A stretch of 64,000 bases of DNA. Source: Bacillus benzoevorans (GTDB lineage: Bacteria > Bacillota > Bacilli > Bacillales > Cytobacillaceae). Positions 8,680-15,698 of the stretch are shown in pieces. Position 1 is the stretch's first letter; each line of letters begins with the position of its first letter. The notes under the pieces are model-generated. The model saw nothing but the letters and a program-made list of their open reading frames with translations. It was not told where the DNA came from and made no database searches. Location: the NCBI RefSeq assembly GCF_014207535.1, contig NZ_JACHGK010000015.1, positions 1-64,000 on the forward strand, written 5' to 3'. The position numbers and the translations under genes were made by a program.

Positions 8680-9795
8680 TCACTCTCCATATGTTAAAAT
8701 CGTACGGATTGATTCACCCTTATGCAGCAAATCAAATGCCTCATTGATGTCTTTAAAGTCTAAGTGATGGGTAATAAACGAATCTAAATCGATTTTACCA
8801 TTCATATAATCTTCGACCATTCCTGGCAGCTGCGTTCTTCCCTTCACGCCGCCAAAGGCTGAACCACGCCATACCCGGCCCGTTACTAATTGGAATGGAC
8901 GAGTATGAATCTCTTTCCCTGCGCCGGCTACACCGATAATCGTACTCTCTCCCCAACCTTTATGACAGCATTCAAGCGCTGACTTCATCACTTCAACATT
9001 GCCAATACACTCGAAGCTGTAATCGACTCCGCCATCCGTCATCTCTACGATTACTTCTTGGATTGGTCTATCAAATTTCGCAGGATTGATAAAATCAGTG
9101 GCTCCCATTTTTTTTGCTAATTCAAATTTATCTTCATTAAGGTCAATCGCAATAATTCGGCTTGCTTTGGCCTGAACCAATCCTTGAATAACCGCTAAGC
9201 CAATCGCTCCTATCCCAAATACGGCTGTCACAGCGCCTTCTTCCACTTTTGCTGTGTTGTGTACCGCGCCAATTCCTGTCGTCACACCGCAGCCAAAGAG
9301 ACAAACTTTATCTAGCGGTGCTTCTGAATCAATTTTGGCTAAGGAGATTTCAGGAACGACGGTATATTCACTAAATGTACTTGTTCCCATGTAATGATAA
9401 ATAGGCTCTCCATTATAAGAGAAACGAGTGGTTCCATCAGGCATTAAACCTTTCCCTTGCGTTTCTCGTACAGCACTGCATAGGTTTGTTTTACCAGAAC
9501 GGCAGAATTTACATTCGCCGCATTCAGCCGTGTATAGCGGAATCACATGGTCCCCCGGTTTTACTGAAGTCACTTCATCCCCTACAGCAACGACGACACC
9601 GGCACCTTCATGACCTAGTACAGCAGGAAAGACGCCCTCAGGGTCATCACCTGATAAAGTAAAGGCATCTGTATGACAGACTGAAGTATACAGAATTTTT
9701 ACTAGTACTTCTTTTGCTTTCGGTTCTTCTACATCGATTTCGACAATTTTAAGTGGTTCTCCTGGTCCAAATGCAACAGCAGCTCTACTTTTCAA
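8680..9795 (-). CDS. adhC: S-(hydroxymethyl)glutathione dehydrogenase (class III alcohol dehydrogenase)
   Basis: 371 residues, zinc-dependent medium-chain dehydrogenase. It oxidises S-hydroxymethylglutathione, formed spontaneously from formaldehyde and glutathione, to S-formylglutathione with NAD. Visible features: catalytic zinc ligands in SVCHTDAFTLSG and GHEGAGVV, four structural-zinc cysteines in CGECKFCRSGKTNLC, class III hallmarks (GKGLMPDGTTRF) and the Rossmann motif FGIGAIGLAVIQG. The start is TTG at 9795, six bases after GAAGGG; the open frame extends further only through A/T-rich upstream sequence. Its partner hydrolase follows directly and a HxlR-type regulator is divergent. Confidence 0.93.
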   Translation of the reverse strand: MKSRAAVAFGPGEPLKIVEIDVEEPKAKEVLVKILYTSVCHTDAFTLSGDDPEGVFPAVLGHEGAGVVVAVGDEVTSVKPGDHVIPLYTAECGECKFCRSGKTNLCSAVRETQGKGLMPDGTTRFSYNGEPIYHYMGTSTFSEYTVVPEISLAKIDSEAPLDKVCLFGCGVTTGIGAVHNTAKVEEGAVTAVFGIGAIGLAVIQGLVQAKASRIIAIDLNEDKFELAKKMGATDFINPAKFDRPIQEVIVEMTDGGVDYSFECIGNVEVMKSALECCHKGWGESTIIGVAGAGKEIHTRPFQLVTGRVWRGSAFGGVKGRTQLPGMVEDYMNGKIDLDSFITHHLDFKDINEAFDLLHKGESIRTILTYGE

Positions 9796-9861
9796 ATGAA
9801 TCCCTTCTTTCTTTTGTTCTCTTACATTTACATTCCCATATTTACATATTATAATTCTCGA

Positions 9862-9882
9862 GACAATACTGACGTTTTTGTC
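9862..9882. promoter_or_regulatory. Candidate operator between adhC and the HxlR-type gene
   Basis: Inverted repeat GACAA-N11-TTGTC in the 112-bp divergent intergenic region. HxlR-family regulators bind short dyads in such positions; binding here is inferred. Confidence 0.35.
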
Positions 9883-9919
9883 ACTATATACAAAATATCT
9901 ATAGAAAGTGATGATCATA

Positions 9920-10282
9920 ATGGGAATTCATTATAGAGAAAAAACTTTTTTCACCAGCAAGGATTTGGCTTTATCCGTTATCGGCGGACGGTGGAAAATA
10001 GCGATTATCTGGTGTTTGCTCCAAGAGTCTCCATTAAGGCTAAGCGAAATACAAAAAAAACTTCCCAATGTCAATCAACGCATGTTAATAAGACAGTTAA
10101 GGGAATTAGAAGATGATCAAATCATTACTAGAATGGTATACCCTGTTGTACCGCCTAAGGTGGAATATGAACTAAGCGAAATTGGCCGTCTGCTTGAACC
10201 CGTTGTCACTTCCATCTGTCATTGGGGAGATCATTTTAGAGACTTTTTAGAAAAAAGCGCTGATAAAACCGCCGCGGAATAA
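9920..10282 (+). CDS. HxlR-family transcriptional regulator
   Basis: About 121 residues, one winged helix-turn-helix domain of the HxlR (DUF24) family: SVIGGRWKIAIIWCL, LRLSEIQKKLPNVNQRMLIRQLRELEDD and the wing VPPKVEYELSEIGRLLEPV are all typical. Divergent from adhC-fghA. In B. subtilis HxlR activates formaldehyde detoxification, and related proteins respond to aldehydes, so control of adhC-fghA is the likely role. No conserved cysteine stands out near the N-terminus as in thiol-sensing YodB; the only cysteines are in WCLL and ICHWG. Start uncertain: GTG 9908, ATG 9911 and ATG 9920 are in frame; 9920 has the better-spaced GAAAG. Confidence 0.85.
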   Translation: MGIHYREKTFFTSKDLALSVIGGRWKIAIIWCLLQESPLRLSEIQKKLPNVNQRMLIRQLRELEDDQIITRMVYPVVPPKVEYELSEIGRLLEPVVTSICHWGDHFRDFLEKSADKTAAE

Positions 10283-10309
10283 AATTCAATTCCCATAAAA
10301 ATAAAAATA

Positions 10310-10331
10310 GCCCCTATTTTCTAATAGGGGC
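10310..10331. terminator. Bidirectional terminator
   Basis: GCCCCTATT, TTCT loop, AATAGGGGC. A/T-rich flanks on both sides; the T-run is better for minus-strand transcripts arriving from cueP. Confidence 0.8.
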
Positions 10332-10389
10332 CGGTTTACTAACTATTATATTTTAAACTTAAGCCTGCGCTAAGCACGGATACGTTTCT

Positions 10390-10944
10390 CTACTTTAGCT
10401 GCATGGTTGTATTACAAGTGCCATCACTCTCAAAAGTAGCGATTTCTGACTCTGCCTTTTTTCCGTCATACTCAATTTCGATTTGATACTTTGTATCTCG
10501 CGGCAGCCACAAATCGATAAAACCGTTAGACTGGGATTTCATCGTTTCATCCACTACCACATTACCATCCATGTCTTTAATAGATACAGCAAACTCTTTT
10601 CCCGCCAATTCTCCTTGACAACCTGTCAAGCTATGATTCGTTCATGGATGGGTTCCATTGATGTAAGGTGCAATGGAGACAAAAAAGTCTTCTCCTGATA
10701 GATCATAAACGGTCTCTTTCCCTTCGCTGTCCTTAACGATAAGTTCTTTAGCAGTAATAGAGGCGGTCTGATCGGCTGCTTTATTTGCACTATATTGCTG
10801 TACCATTTCCTTGATATTTTGCGTTTCCTTTACACTTTGTGGTTCATTTTCCAGTGCTGTCTTTCCTTCGTCTGCACTTTCTTCATTACATGCCGCTAAA
10901 ACAAAAGCAGCCAATAAAGTAACGGCAAGAATTTTTAATTTCAC
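10390..10944 (-). CDS. cueP: CueP-type copper-binding lipoprotein with in-frame TGA (possible selenoprotein, or pseudogene)
   Basis: One continuous frame of 184 residues if the TGA at 10642-10644 (codon 101) is read through. The lipoprotein signal ends LAAC (Cys19). The rest matches CueP, an extracytoplasmic copper carrier: FFVSIAPYINGTHP before the TGA, TNHSLTGCQGEL after it, then FIDLWLPRDTKYQIEIEYDG and a C-terminal DGTCNTTMQL. As I recall, Salmonella CueP has three conserved cysteines, 96, 104 and 172; here codon 101, Cys109 and Cys177 have the same 8 and 68 spacing, so the TGA replaces the first of them. A perfect 7-bp hairpin with a GGT loop begins 11 bases after the TGA. Start is GTG at 10944 with AAGGAG upstream. 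It lies downstream of copA, which fits copper handling. Sec, nonsense mutation and sequencing error are all possible. Confidence 0.8.
10614..10630 (-). promoter_or_regulatory. SECIS-like hairpin after the cueP TGA
   Basis: On the minus strand CTTGACA pairs with TGTCAAG across a GGT loop. The loop starts 18 nucleotides after the TGA and opens with G, which fits the published bacterial SECIS pattern (apical loop 16-37 nt after UGA, small loop with an early G). Caveat: the codons for Leu-Thr-Gly-Cys-Gln favour this palindrome by themselves. Confidence 0.4.
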
Positions 10945-11066
10945 CCTTTCCTACTCCTTTCCTAGTAAATTTACTAATGGGATAATCTATTAATGTTCCA
11001 TAAAGAACAAACCAATGTCCTAAATATAACAAGAAAGTTTGCAGAAAGTGTGCATATTACCATATC

Positions 11067-13481
11067 CTACAGTTTGACCTTTTGTAAACGAAGAGCATTC
11101 AACACAACGGATACCGAACTGAAGGCCATTGCCGCTCCTGCGAGCCAAGGAGCTAAAAAGCCAATAGCGGCAATTGGGATACCAATCGTGTTATAGGCAA
11201 GCGCCCAGAACAGATTTTGCTTAATATTCTGCATCGTTTTATGGCTCATTAAGATTGAATCAGCAATGCTGTTCAAATCGCCGCGGATTAAGGTAATATC
11301 GGCTGCTTCCATCGCTACATCTGTACCTGTCCCGATGGCCATGCCGATATCCGCTGTGGCAAGTGCGGGGGCATCATTAATGCCATCTCCGACCATCGCA
11401 ACCTTCTTCCCCTGCGCCTGTAGCTTCTTCACTTCTTCTGCTTTTCCTTCCGGCAGAACTTCCGCAATTACCTGGTCGACGCCTGCCTGCTTGGCAATTG
11501 CATCCGCTGTTTGTTTATTGTCCCCAGTAATCATAATGACTTCAAGACCCATTTCCTTCATCCGCTTAATTGCTTTCGTGGATGTTTCTTTAATCGTATC
11601 CGCAACAGCTACAATCCCGGCATAGGACCCGTCAACTGCAGCCAGCATCGCTGTTTTCCCCTGCTTCTCTAAGCTTTCCATCACTTCTAAAACCGGGGCA
11701 GCGTCCACATTGTATTTTTTCATTAGACGGCGGGTACCAACGAGAACGGTCTTTCCAGCAACATTTGCTTTAATGCCGTATCCAGGAATGTTTTCAAACT
11801 CGGATACTTCTTTCAATTCAATTGATTTTTCTTTGATCCCTTCAACGATCGCCTGGGCCAGCGGATGCTCCGATTGCTTTTCAGCAGACCCGACAAGGGA
11901 GAGAAATTCTGCCTCGTCCCCATCCGTTACAACATCTGTCAGTACAGGAGTACCATTTGTAATTGTGCCTGTCTTATCCAAAATGACTGTGCTCACTTTA
12001 TGAGTCATTTCCAAATGCTCGCCGCCTTTAAAAAGAATTCCAAATTCCGCAGCGCGTCCTGACCCCGCCATAATCGATGTCGGGGTGGCAAGACCAAGGG
12101 CACACGGACAGGCAATAACAAGAACAGCAATTAATTTTTCCAGTGCCTCAGCAAAATTACCTGGATCGGCCCATAAATACCAAAGTAAAAATGTAACCAC
12201 CGCTATCCCGACGACGATTGGGACAAAGATCCCGGAGATAGTATCAGCCAGACGCTGGATCGGAGCTTTTGATCCTTGAGCCTCCTCAACTACCTTAATA
12301 ATTTGCGATAGAGCTGTATCCTTACCAACCCGGGTTGCCTTTATCTTTAAGAAGCCATTTTTATTAATTGTGGCACCAATAACACTATCGCCGGCGGTCT
12401 TATCAACTGGAACACTTTCACCGGTAATCATTGATTCATCAAGCGCCGATGTCCCCTCCAGAATCTCCCCGTCAACCGGTATTTTTTCACCCGGTTTGAC
12501 TAAAAGAATATCACCTGCTGCCACATCCTCCAAAGGGATGACAATCTCTTCCCCATCGCGAAAAACAGTGGCGGTTTTGGCCTGAAGACCCATCAATTTC
12601 TTTATTGCTTCAGATGATCGGCCTTTTGCCTTTGCTTCAAATAATTTTCCAAGAATAATTAATGTAATTAAGACAGCACTTGTTTCAAAATAAAGTCCAA
12701 CTGAATGGGCATTTTGGCCGATGGTGCCAATAGCAAGATATAAACTGTAAAAATAAGCCGCTGATGTCCCCAAGACAACAAGCACATCCATATTGGCACT
12801 TTTGTTTTTCAAAGCTTTATAGGCTCCCACGTAAAACTGCTTTCCGATAAAAAATTGCACCGGTGTTGCTAAAGCCAGCTGTACCCAAGGATTCATAAAA
12901 GCCTCCGGCACATAAATAAAGGATGTAAAACTGAAGTGTCCCACCATTGCCCAAAGCAGCGGGAAGGATAAAATCGCGGAGAAAATGAATTTACCCTGTT
13001 GTTTTTCGATCTCCTTTTGCCGGTAATCAACAGCCTCTTTTTCATTCTCCTCGTCCTTCAGCATCGCTCCGTATCCGAGGCTCTCTACCTTTTGAATCAA
13101 ATCCTTTACAGTGATGATCGATGGATTGTATTCAACCGAAGCCTTCTCAAGTGCTAAATTGACATTAGCCTGGAGAACACCTTCCATTTTATTAAGTCCT
13201 TTTTCGATTCTCGCAGAACACGCAGCACAAGTCATCCCGGTGATCACGAGCTCAGATTTTTCTGTCACGACACCATAGCCAAGATCTTTGACTTTTTGCT
13301 GTATATCTGAAAGATTCAACACTGCCGGATCGTACTGTACCAAGGCTTTTTCCAGAGCTAAATTGACATTGGCTTCTTGAACGCCTTCCATTTTCTTTAA
13401 CCCTTTTTCAATTCTCGCGGAACACGCGGCACAGGTCATCCCAGTTATTTGAAACTGATTTTCTAGAACTTTATCACTCAT
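11067..13481 (-). CDS. copA: Copper-exporting P1B-type ATPase
   Basis: 804 residues. Two N-terminal heavy-metal-associated domains, each with GMTCAAC (Cys17/Cys20 in the first, the second near residue 86). The core has the TGES phosphatase motif, the Cu(I) transport motif CPC in VIACPCALGLATPTS, the phosphorylation motif DKTGTITNG and the hinge GDGINDAP. It exports cytosolic Cu(I) to the outside. The start at 13481 follows GAGG by 8 bases; the longer frame starts with GTG and lacks a better site. A CsoR-type operator sits 13 bases upstream. copZ and csoR lie immediately upstream in the same direction, cueP downstream. Confidence 0.97.
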   Translation of the reverse strand: MSDKVLENQFQITGMTCAACSARIEKGLKKMEGVQEANVNLALEKALVQYDPAVLNLSDIQQKVKDLGYGVVTEKSELVITGMTCAACSARIEKGLNKMEGVLQANVNLALEKASVEYNPSIITVKDLIQKVESLGYGAMLKDEENEKEAVDYRQKEIEKQQGKFIFSAILSFPLLWAMVGHFSFTSFIYVPEAFMNPWVQLALATPVQFFIGKQFYVGAYKALKNKSANMDVLVVLGTSAAYFYSLYLAIGTIGQNAHSVGLYFETSAVLITLIILGKLFEAKAKGRSSEAIKKLMGLQAKTATVFRDGEEIVIPLEDVAAGDILLVKPGEKIPVDGEILEGTSALDESMITGESVPVDKTAGDSVIGATINKNGFLKIKATRVGKDTALSQIIKVVEEAQGSKAPIQRLADTISGIFVPIVVGIAVVTFLLWYLWADPGNFAEALEKLIAVLVIACPCALGLATPTSIMAGSGRAAEFGILFKGGEHLEMTHKVSTVILDKTGTITNGTPVLTDVVTDGDEAEFLSLVGSAEKQSEHPLAQAIVEGIKEKSIELKEVSEFENIPGYGIKANVAGKTVLVGTRRLMKKYNVDAAPVLEVMESLEKQGKTAMLAAVDGSYAGIVAVADTIKETSTKAIKRMKEMGLEVIMITGDNKQTADAIAKQAGVDQVIAEVLPEGKAEEVKKLQAQGKKVAMVGDGINDAPALATADIGMAIGTGTDVAMEAADITLIRGDLNSIADSILMSHKTMQNIKQNLFWALAYNTIGIPIAAIGFLAPWLAGAAMAFSSVSVVLNALRLQKVKL

Positions 13482-13493
13482 TTTCAACACCTC

Positions 13494-13510
13494 ATACCTA
13501 TATAGGGTAT
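13494..13510 (-). promoter_or_regulatory. CsoR-type operator upstream of copA
   Basis: ATACCTATATAGGGTAT, a near-palindrome that matches the ATACCC...GGGTAT pattern bound by CsoR. Its position between a terminator-like hairpin and copA suggests separate control of copA, though no clear -35 is visible. Confidence 0.6.
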
Positions 13511-13519
13511 ATTTATATG

Positions 13520-13546
13520 AAAAAGAGAGCGTGCTTTTTAAGCACG
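13520..13546 (-). terminator. Terminator-like hairpin between copZ and copA
   Basis: CGTGCTT (13530-13536), TTT, AAGCACG (13540-13546); on the minus strand it is followed by CTCTCTTTTT. It may attenuate read-through from copZ into copA. Confidence 0.65.
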
Positions 13547-13558
13547 TTCATTTTTCGA

Positions 13559-13765
13559 TTATTTTACATCATAACCTTGATCATCGATTGTTTCTTTAAT
13601 AGCCTCTAAAGTTACTGCCTCTTGATTAAATTCAATATCTACTTTTTTATTTTCAAGATCAACCTTAACGCTTGAAACACCATTAAGACCGCCGACGCTG
13701 CTTTCAACCGCTTTCACACAATGACCGCAAGACATTCCTTCTACTGTTAGTGTTACCTTTTCCAT
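13559..13765 (-). CDS. copZ: Copper chaperone
   Basis: 68-residue single heavy-metal-associated domain with GMSCGHC (Cys13, Cys16), the Cu(I) site of Atx1/CopZ chaperones, and the usual C-terminal GYDV. It passes Cu(I) to the N-terminal domains of CopA and can also deliver it to CsoR. It lies 15 bases downstream of csoR and upstream of copA. Confidence 0.95.
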   Translation of the reverse strand: MEKVTLTVEGMSCGHCVKAVESSVGGLNGVSSVKVDLENKKVDIEFNQEAVTLEAIKETIDDQGYDVK

Positions 13766-13780
13766 TACTGTCGTCCCCTT

Positions 13781-14119
13781 CTACTTTTTCATTAATTTTT
13801 GAATCGTGACCAATACCTCATCCAGGACTTCCATATCACCTTCCTGAATCCGTTCCACGACGCACTCCTTCATATGTGCCTCGAGAAGAATTCTAGCCAC
13901 GCTATTTAATGCTGCCTGTGCAGCAGAAATCTGTGTAATGACATCATCACAATAAGTATCTTTATCAATTAATCCCTTAATCCCGCGAATCTGACCTTCA
14001 ATCCGATTCAAACGGGAAACAAGATTCTTCTTCGTTTTCTCGTTATGGTGGCTTGATCGGCCGCTCGAGCAACAGCAGTTCTCCTCTAGCATCTCTTCAT
14101 TTTCAAATTCTTTATCCAT
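13781..14119 (-). CDS. csoR: Copper-sensing repressor
   Basis: 112 residues, CsoR/RcnR family helical DNA-binding repressor. The Cu(I) ligand triad is intact: Cys57 (DTYCDD), His82 and Cys86 (AHMKEC). The N-terminal tail is unusual, with a triple cysteine and a His pair (ENCCCSSGRSSHH), a possible extra metal-binding patch. AAGGAGGGG precedes the ATG. First gene of the csoR-copZ-(copA) unit, and its own promoter overlaps a CsoR-like box, so autoregulation is expected. Confidence 0.95.
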   Translation of the reverse strand: MDKEFENEEMLEENCCCSSGRSSHHNEKTKKNLVSRLNRIEGQIRGIKGLIDKDTYCDDVITQISAAQAALNSVARILLEAHMKECVVERIQEGDMEVLDEVLVTIQKLMKK

Positions 14120-14140
14120 CTCACTCCCCTCCTTAGTTCC

Positions 14141-14170
14141 ATTATAGTATACCCCCCTATCCTATGTGAA
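14141..14170 (-). promoter_or_regulatory. csoR promoter with overlapping CsoR-like box
   Basis: Minus-strand -35 TTCACA (14165-14170), 18-bp spacer, -10 TATAAT (14141-14146). The spacer holds GGATAGGGGGGTATAC, a good CsoR half-site pattern, so copper should relieve repression here. Confidence 0.75.
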
Positions 14171-14303
14171 GGTTTTTTTGCCATAATTTTTTCGACAATC
14201 CTTTTTATTATGAAGCAAGGAGCTTTTTCTTAATCAAGAATAACCAATAAGTGTGCAGATTTTATGCATTTATATTAATTAGAGCATGTTCAAGTAAATA
14301 TGG

Positions 14304-14342
14304 AAAAAGGCTTAAAATCACCACGCGGTGTTAAGCCTTTTT
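14304..14342 (-). terminator. Terminator of the ywnB-like gene
   Basis: AAAAAGGCTTAA and TTAAGCCTTTTT arms with an inner CAC/GTG pair; T-rich on the minus strand. Confidence 0.85.
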
Positions 14343-14366
14343 GATTCCATTTCCTAAAATTGAGTA

Positions 14367-15008
14367 TTACTCTGCTTCTGAAACCACTGTAAAGCGTTCG
14401 TTGATATGTTGTGCATGTTCAATTTCATCTACAATGGCAACAGCATAATCAGCATAGCTAACATAGCTTTCCCCTTTTGCATTGACAATTAAATTATCTT
14501 TTCCCTTTTGATATGAGCCGGTTCTTTTTCCCTCAGGATTAAAGAATGCTGCCGGGCTGACGAAGGTCCATTTAATTCCAGTAGAACTTTTCAAATCCTC
14601 AAAGTTTTGCCCTTGATTTGATGCAATTGGCATGATTTCTTTTGGAAATTCAGGTGTGTCCATGAGACGAATCGTTTTTGCTTCATCGACATAAAGGCTG
14701 CCTGCACCGCCGACAACGATTAATCTCGTTTCAGGGGCTCCTTTTAAAGCTTCAATTAATGCTCTGCCTGCATCGACATGTAGATGCGCATTATCAATCC
14801 CTGTACCAAAGGCATTTACTACTACATCAAACCCCTTTAAATCTTCTGCTTTTAAATCGAAAATATCTTTTTCCAATACTGCTGCATTTTTCTCAGTTAG
14901 TTTTGCTCCATTTCTGACGATGGCTGTTACCTCATGTCCTCTGTCTAAAGTCTCTTTCAAAATAAGGCTCCCTGCTTTACCTGTTGCTCCAATTACACCA
15001 ATTTTCAT
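14367..15008 (-). CDS. NAD(P)H-binding oxidoreductase, YwnB-like
   Basis: 213 residues with an atypical short-chain dehydrogenase/NmrA-like Rossmann domain (NAD(P)H-binding family, PF13460). The nucleotide motif is GATGKAG at the N-terminus. Start at 15008 chosen because GGAGG lies 8 bases upstream; the longer frame begins inside that site. In B. subtilis the close pair ywnB and ywnA (an Rrf2 regulator) sits side by side, as here, and the palindrome upstream shares its core with that of the regulator gene. Likely a redox or quinone-stress enzyme, but the substrate is unknown. Confidence 0.8.
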   Translation of the reverse strand: MKIGVIGATGKAGSLILKETLDRGHEVTAIVRNGAKLTEKNAAVLEKDIFDLKAEDLKGFDVVVNAFGTGIDNAHLHVDAGRALIEALKGAPETRLIVVGGAGSLYVDEAKTIRLMDTPEFPKEIMPIASNQGQNFEDLKSSTGIKWTFVSPAAFFNPEGKRTGSYQKGKDNLIVNAKGESYVSYADYAVAIVDEIEHAQHINERFTVVSEAE

Positions 15009-15073
15009 TTCTATTACCTCCATTTAATGTTCTTAATTATTATCGTCTTTCGCTAAATGAAACATTCAATATC

Positions 15074-15102
15074 GTTGTAATTGTAACTGTTACAATTACA
15101 AC
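15074..15102. promoter_or_regulatory. Palindromic operator upstream of the ywnB-like gene
   Basis: Perfect 13-bp inverted repeat GTTGTAATTGTAA-CTG-TTACAATTACAAC. The GTAAC core is shared with the palindrome at the Rrf2-gene promoter, so both are probably bound by that regulator. Confidence 0.65.
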
Positions 15103-15121
15103 TGAGATAAAAAAATTGAAC

Positions 15122-15553
15122 TCAATGATCCAATTTTTTTACTAAACCTGAGACAATATCCTCCATTGTTATCCTTTCCAGAACCGCTTCCATAGCATCC
15201 TGTGCTCTTAATAAAATGATTTCAAGAACAGCCTGAATATTGGACCCGACCGGACAATTTGGATTCGGGTTTTCATGAAACTGAAATAACTCTCCCTCTT
15301 CCACGACTTCTACCGCCCTGTATACATCAAGAAGCGATATTTCCTCCAGTGATTTCAGCATATCTGCTCCTCCGGTCCCGCGGCGAATCTCAATGAAACC
15401 GGCATTCTTTAATTTACCCATCACTCTGCGAATGACGACCGGATTCGTATTCACACTCCCTGCAATCCACTCAGATGTACATTGGGCACTATTCTCAATC
15501 GAAAGAAGAGATAAAATATGAACAGCTACAGTAAATCGGCTGCTGATTCTCAT
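15122..15553 (-). CDS. Rrf2-family transcriptional regulator, YwnA-like
   Basis: 143 residues with the Rrf2 winged helix (RFTVAVHILSLL, SEWIAGSVNTNPVVIRRVMGKLKNAGFI, RGTGGADM). Only two cysteines are seen (Cys25 and that in NPNCPVG), not the three-cysteine cluster that holds Fe-S in IscR or NsrR, so it is a YwnA-type member. Its own -10 overlaps a palindrome, which implies autorepression; it probably also controls the adjacent oxidoreductase. ACAGGAGG precedes the ATG. Confidence 0.88.
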   Translation of the reverse strand: MRISSRFTVAVHILSLLSIENSAQCTSEWIAGSVNTNPVVIRRVMGKLKNAGFIEIRRGTGGADMLKSLEEISLLDVYRAVEVVEEGELFQFHENPNPNCPVGSNIQAVLEIILLRAQDAMEAVLERITMEDIVSGLVKKLDH

Positions 15554-15572
15554 CTGATTTAAGCCTCCTGTC

Positions 15573-15589
15573 GTAACTATTATAGTTAC
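15573..15589. promoter_or_regulatory. Palindromic operator over the Rrf2-gene promoter
   Basis: GTAACTATTATAGTTAC, an 8-1-8 perfect palindrome that covers the -10 hexamer of the regulator promoter. Confidence 0.7.
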
Positions 15590-15608
15590 ATCTAATTTTG
15601 TTTGTCAA
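15579..15608 (-). promoter_or_regulatory. Promoter of the Rrf2-family gene
   Basis: Minus-strand consensus -35 TTGACA (15603-15608), 18-bp spacer, -10 TATAAT (15579-15584). Confidence 0.85.
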
Positions 15609-15698
15609 CAAACTTTTTGATAAAATAATGTTGTCCTTTTCATAGTACAATGGATTCAGAAAGTGAAACCTTCACGAAAAATTTGATAACAAAGGAAC

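Noticed and set aside
10642..10944. Two separate small genes at 10390-10629 and 10642-10944
   Set aside because: Both lie in the same frame, joined by a single TGA, and together match one CueP-type protein.
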